64,000 nt of DNA from Solea solea (taxonomy: Eukaryota; Chordata; Actinopteri; Pleuronectiformes; Soleidae), in the NCBI RefSeq assembly GCF_958295425.1, contig NC_081146.1, forward strand, positions 20,469,458 to 20,533,457, written 5' to 3'. Of the stretch, positions 58,698 to 64,000 are shown one piece after another; the stretch's first letter is position 1; each line of letters begins with the position of its first letter. The notes under the pieces are model-generated. The model ran no database searches and was not told where the DNA came from. It saw only the letters and a program-made list of their open reading frames with translations. Position numbers and translations under genes: made by a program.

Positions 58698-59645
58698 ACC
58701 GAGAGGAGAACGGAGTGAAAACGAGGCTGTATAGGAAAACAATTTAAATACATTATTCTGTGCAATCAGTTTTAACATCATGAGGACAAGGCCACATGAG
58801 AAGAATGGGAAGTAGGAACGTTACAGAGACCACATTTTCTAAGAGTAATGGACTTGTTGCAACATCTGGGTTACCGATTTCACCTAGAAAATATAGTTTA
58901 GTATATCTGCCGTATCTGTTGTAATAAATTTCAGGGTGTACATACAGATTTAAAGTGTTTCATTAATGGTATCAGGTTCTCTCTTGGCACTCAAAATAGC
59001 AGCGTAATCTCCAGAGTATCCAGGTGAAGGATGGTGCCTGGGTCGCACATGCCGGAGGCAGAAAACTTGCCCATTCACTTCAGTTTATTCAAAGCTTTCC
59101 CTGCTGTGTTCTCACCTGAGCTCTCTCTCTCTCTCTCTGAGATGATGTGGAGATTTGATTTAAGAGATGGAGAAACAGGAGCAGTTCTAGATAAGTCTGA
59201 GAGCAGCTTTAGTTAAGGGTTTTATATACAATTGAGAGCATTTTAGTTTGCATATCCAAATATTACTCAGTGGTTATGTTCTTCTGTTTTGTAAGTGGTC
59301 CAGTTCTGACCTGAAGTTTTTATTTGATCATGTAAATTACCCAACAACCTTTTTTGCTTATAGCAAAGCAAATTAGTATATCTTTGTTGACAGGATACTC
59401 AATCCAGGACTGCTGCACATGCCAGCTCTACATAAAGCCCCTTTGCTGCACAGGGAATTCTTGCTTGGCTAACATCATTAACAGCGCTGCCAGGAGTTAG
59501 AAGCAACATAGGAGCTTGTGTAGCATGTCACAGGTGGTCTCTCCTCATTGCTCTCTCATGTCTACCATTTTCATGGTAAGTTGTCGGGGAATCTATACAT
59601 CGATACATTAAAGTGAATACATGTTACAAATATGACCTTGCTCAG
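58698..59645. other. Non-coding stretch
   Basis: Unique DNA with a (CT)n run at 59121-59138. No gene recognised. Confidence 0.4.
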
Positions 59646-59739
59646 ATGAGCTTAGTAGAGAGAAGGTTGCTATGGCAATTGGAGGCACTCTTGCAAAATT
59701 GGAGAACAGAGCAATAGACATAGAGGATGTCAACATAAG
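59646..59739 (+). other. Exon-like segment or conserved element with RFX-like motif
   Basis: Flanked by CTTGCTCAG on the left and ATAAG|GTAAAT on the right, both usable splice sites. With a codon split at the start, it is open for 30 codons and reads EKVAMAIGGTLAKLEN, AIDIEDVNI, which looks protein-like. A second frame starting at the first base reads MSLVERRLLWQLEALLQNW before a stop. GTTGCTATGGCAAT at 59666-59679 is close to the RFX X-box GTTGCCATGGCAAC. Either a short coding exon or a regulatory element is possible; the polypyrimidine tract is weak. Confidence 0.2.
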
Positions 59740-60170
59740 GTAAATTCTTGAAGGGGCTATTGTCATTGTAATGGGGCTGTAATAGCCTCATGACCGCTGT
59801 AGCCCACCGCCGCCTGTGCATGCAGTATTACTAGGCAAGTTTCAGACAAGGATATCAGCTTTCAATGGCCCATAGCATTTTAAGTTTAATGATTACATTT
59901 CAATGGACGTAGGCAGCATGTTTCAACCCTCAGCCATTGCAAGGATTTTATAGACTCGGTGTGACCCCAATACGCTATACGACCTTTACTCTCGGTATCA
60001 GTTTACGTCACTTAAAATTCTAATCACATTTATTTTCTCTCTGCCACCTTGGCCAATCTCCTGCCCACACATATAATCATTGCATGGGCAACAGAACTGT
60101 AAATTGCTTCATTTTCCACTCCCTTAAGCATTTATGACGCTGGAATTGGTCGTTGGGTGAACAATATTGT
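59740..60170. promoter_or_regulatory. Candidate conserved non-coding element
   Basis: Repeat-free block with TATTGTCATTGTAATGGGGC, TTTAATGATTACATTTCAATG, CCTTGGCCAATCTCC and similar cores. Continuous with the exon-like segment on its left. Style only. Confidence 0.3.
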
Positions 60171-63100
60171 TTTGAGTGAGTAACACTTGCAGCAGGCAAA
60201 ACCTAAAAGCCCTACGGCTGTGCATTAACATGTTTTACCACTAAAAGCGAGGGAAGTCTTATACTACATCTTGATAGGCAGTGTCACGAGTGAAACCTAT
60301 GGATGATAGTAAAAAATATGTCTATAATATATAAAATATGGGGAGGGGGAGGTAAAAACCATACAATTTAAATTGTGCTGTGGTTAGGTCTAGGATAAGA
60401 TAAGATCGATGATCAGAAAACATTTTTCATGTCGAGAAAATACGAAAATACTTCCAGTGCTTGGAAGGAGAGTGGCTTCACAGTGATAGCTGCAGGGACA
60501 AATGCCAGTTGTCTATCTAATTGGCAGAAGTATTTTGTTTATGCAGATGGAGACTCACTGTGACAACTGATGCGTGACAGTTGCCACATGAAACATTATT
60601 AATCTAAGATAAATGTATTCTTCTGTTCAGTCACTAATTTCCACAAATTTGTTACAGGGGAATTGAACATACTGCCGCTGATTATCAAATCAATTGTTTA
60701 GCGTGACATATTGGTTTGACATTGAATTGAAAACTATTCCCGGACCATATGTTGTTCTTGTACATCTTTGCAAATCAAGGGTTGAGGTTAGGTTTCTGAA
60801 CCAAAGTGACTTGTTGACTTACTTATTTATATCTACAGGTGTTTTCTCACTGTGTTTGTGTTTTAATGTTTGTGATGCTTTTGGGGAAAATTGGAGTGAT
60901 TAAAAAAAGCCCCACCTTATTCCTTGTCCACTACAATTATCCCTAACAAATCGTCTCTCCTCTCACCTACTGATTTTCGCAAACAAATCACAACAAGCAT
61001 TTTTGAGTTTTTCTAGTACACAGTTATGCCCCGAAATGGGAGTTGTGATTCTTTATTCAAGATGAGGCAGATCATTGTTTTTTTCAACCACCCACATATA
61101 TCACTTTGGAAATGTTATGACATGCATGAAAGAATTGGTCAAATTCCGTCGTGCTTTATTTTGTTCAGAATGTACAAATGTTATCTTTCCCACTGTTTGC
61201 AGAGAGGTAAATAGCAATTTTGTTTTTTTGGGAGATCAGGCTAAAGGTTTCACACTTAAATTAGATTTGAGGAACAAACAAACCCCTACCATTTAGACTA
61301 CATAAAACCAATATGTACACAAATTACATTCTAATAATAGAGGTGGAAGCTACAGGCTCTGTTGTGTTCATGTCAATACAAAATGATCCTGTTCTGAGAT
61401 TTTTTTTGCTTACTCAATGATATGAGGTCATTGGTGCACTGATGACAGCACTTCAGTCTTATGTGGTTCATATTGGGTAGAATCACAAGGGCAGCAGTAG
61501 TTGTGTCTGTGTGAAAACTAAATAGATCAATGGTTTTAGACATCAGTGACCTCATTCAGTGTCAAAGTGATTCCCAGTTTAGAAATTAGAGCTTGTAAAA
61601 CGTATGAGATCGAAAAAGCTGGGGTTTGAATAAAACAGTAAAGTGTAGTGAAACAGTTTACACAACCCCAATTTAATAGTAGGTTTGTGCATTTTCCATC
61701 ACCATGCATTACAAACAAAGAATTTGCAATGTTTTTTAAAGGGAGGGAGATCAATCTCCAGTTTAAGTGAATTATTATCGTGCTTCTGTTCAGTTTTCAC
61801 CATTTGCACTTCAGTTGGAATTGGCAACACTGAAGTGCTGCTTCATCACATGTGTAGTTAGCCTCATGTTAATTGCATTTTTACGAAATTCCATGATTTG
61901 TTTTTTTTAGGAAGCCTGTTACAGTGAAATAACCATTATCACGTACAAATGTAAAGGCTTTATCTAGACCAAATATAAATCCAAGCCTTATCCTCTTACT
62001 GCTGTCACAATGTAGATAATCACAATTTTGTTATTATTAGAAAATCACCCATATTGTACAGTATTAGAACAATCTCAATGCATGGAAAGAGCTAAGAATA
62101 TATAGTATATCCTCATGGATTTCTTTTAATATTTTGCTCTGTTGATCTGAACCCTGAACACATGTGTATGTATATTTAAGGCACATTTTTATTTACATCC
62201 TTCCAAATGTTAGTGGTACTATTGATGTACTAGTAGGTGTTTGCATTCTTGTGCTATACTTTATTTACTGTATTTACATTTGCTGTATTGTGCTTTTTCC
62301 TTTTCATGAATTGCACATGCAACCAATTAGCCAGTGGCTGCAAATAAACATTATGACCCTATATGCTCCAGATCTAGAACATTCCCATCATTGACCCAAG
62401 TGCTCATGTTAATTAATGTACTTTGCCCCATTTTAAATTCAGTAACTGTGAATACATTTTGAATTTTATTTTTAATTGGCACACAATCATTTGTAATGCC
62501 TGCACATAGCTGGACATTTTAGCAAGTGACACATCTACACTGAAGTGAACTCTGGTTTGAAGGCATTTAATGGCATTTAGTCAAAATGACTCATGGGTCT
62601 GGATGGGTTGGGTTCATTCTGTTCATTCTGTTAAAAATTAAACAATGCAGTCAATAGTTGCCAAGCTACAGAAGGTCTGAACCACACTGATTCCTATAGC
62701 TGCTGGTGTGGCTAAAAATTAGCATTCTGTTAATTTAACGCAAGAGGACACTTTGACAAAAGGCCCATATCAGCCCGACGTACAGAGCATTTAGAATGCC
62801 TACGTCTCTCTGCTGAAGTTCTGTGATATTTTTATCCTTTTGTGCTGTGATTTAATTATTGAATCAAATATTGCTTTGATTCTGCACACTAGTTTTAGGT
62901 GTCTGTGCTCTGTAGAAGGTGATGGAGTATGCCTTACCTGTGACTTGCCAAAAAAGCAATTGTGGCCATTGATGGATGAATGTTCTTGGTGCATTTGTAT
63001 CTATAGCTGCTGACTGGCTTAAATCAATCTGCTCATTTAGTCCCTGTCATATTGATCGTCTAAAAATGTACAAAGTGTTCTCCTGAGCATAATATTGCTA

Positions 63101-63875
63101 TAGCAATGTCCACAATTACTACCTCTGTTTGCACAGGCATTTTGAATAAACATTGTAGAATACATTAAAAAAATGATGTGCAAAACACCAAATGTAAGTG
63201 AGAAATTGCTGTGTGCCGTACCATTCCCTGAACCTGTAACAGAAGCAGACATCATTAGAAACTAATGCACACAACATTTTTGTTATTCTTCTGTTCACAT
63301 CTCAATATTCAAGATTTTATTCCACATCGACAAATAGACAGTAGCCACACTTAACTGTTAATACAAAAAGAGTTGTTGGGAGTCTGTGTCAGATTGGTTG
63401 CAACTTTCAGGGAGGTGAGTTATCATGATTCATGTGACAGTGGCTGCACCGTGGGAGAAGGTCTTCACCACGGCGCTCACTTCAAAGTGTGAATAATTAG
63501 GATGCTTTCCGTCTTGAGGGAAAAACCAGAGGCGGCATCCTGGAAGCACATTAGCAGGGTGTCGAGCAGCCTTCTGACAAATACAAATGGTCACTGTATG
63601 CCACAGGAGGTGCAGAGGAGCTCTTTATCGTTTCTGTTGAGAGCCAGGAATCCTTTTCAGTTAGACTCTGTTGCACAAAGTCTAATTTAATTTAGTCCTC
63701 ATACCTTGCACACCCAATGCAGACAGCCTTGCGTTTGTGGGAGGAGAAAAAAGGTTGAATGTAGCTGAAAGAGAAGCAATGGTAACTCATTATGTGACTT
63801 TACCGCTGTGGCAGAACAGAATAATGGCCGAATGGAGAGCACAGTGAACCTTCATGGATGGGCCACAACAACACT
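60171..63875. other. Non-coding stretch
   Basis: AT-rich unique DNA with no exon, RNA or well-defined mobile element. A short GGATAAGATAAGATC at about 60392 resembles a LINE tail in reverse. Open frames (for example 61026-61296) are AT-rich and short. Confidence 0.4.
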
Positions 63876-64000
63876 ACACTGAAAAAAACAACTCATAAGA
63901 TTTACTTAAAAAATATATTGTAAGTATTTGCACGCAATTGATTTAAGTAAACTTTAATGCTGCAATATCAAGTAACACTTACTTGCCGGTATCAAGTAAA
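63876..64000 (+). mobile_element. Fish DNA-transposon-like repeat cut by the window end
   Basis: ACACTGAAAAAAACAACTCA, TAAGATTTACTTAAAAAATA, TTGATTTAAGTAAACTTTAA, and TATCAAGTAAA match the start of a common teleost repeat (CACTGTAAAAAA..TTTACTTAAAAAA..CAAGTAAA). Only its left part is in the window. Confidence 0.55.

Noticed and set aside
1..64000. CRISPR arrays, operons, rRNA or tRNA genes
   Set aside because: No regularly spaced direct repeats, no co-directional gene clusters and no complete tRNA cloverleaf; B-box-like sequences at 33.3, 49.8 and 52.3 kb belong to SINE-type repeats.

Overview
The window looks like intergenic and intronic DNA from a ray-finned fish, most likely a percomorph teleost. 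It is AT-rich, with long AC/GT and GA/CT microsatellites, homopolymer runs, small DNA transposons, tRNA-derived SINEs, 5'-truncated LINEs and a solo LTR typical of fish genomes. I see no bacterial or phage genes, operons, rRNA, tRNA or CRISPR array. Nearly all ATG-initiated open frames are short and behave like chance frames. The only protein-coding homology I can defend is decayed LINE reverse transcriptase C-termini at about 15.7-16.1 kb (+), 17.9-18.05 kb (-) and 52.8-52.95 kb (+).

Layout. From 1 to 15 kb the sequence is mostly unique, with a palindromic MITE, microsatellites and a chain of perfect interlocking hairpins at 12.91-12.98 kb. From 15 to 23 kb it is transposon-rich: a LINE nested inside a DNA transposon, an inverted LINE relic, a TTAA-flanked MITE and a solo LTR. 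From 24 to 36 kb there are several blocks that read like conserved non-coding elements, mixed with SINE and MITE copies; two of those copies carry CTCF-like cores.

From 38 to 41 kb lies a CpG-rich promoter-like domain. In its middle (39.18-39.33 kb) are three near-perfect RE1/NRSE (REST-binding) sites within 155 bp. Two splice-donor-like sites on the minus strand at its edge suggest non-coding first exons reading leftward. From 41 to 57 kb it is intergenic or intronic, with MITEs, SINEs and a LINE relic. At 57.68-57.97 kb a TATA box, CpG-rich leader, Kozak-type ATG and splice donor form a plausible plus-strand first exon. From 58 to 64 kb the sequence looks intronic, with one ambiguous exon-like segment (59.65-59.74 kb), and a repeat runs off the end.

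The RE1 cluster next to CpG-rich sequence suggests the control region of a neuronal gene whose main coding exons lie outside the window or in exons too short to recognise here. The gene's identity and direction cannot be settled from this sequence. All family assignments are from memory of motifs; no search was run.
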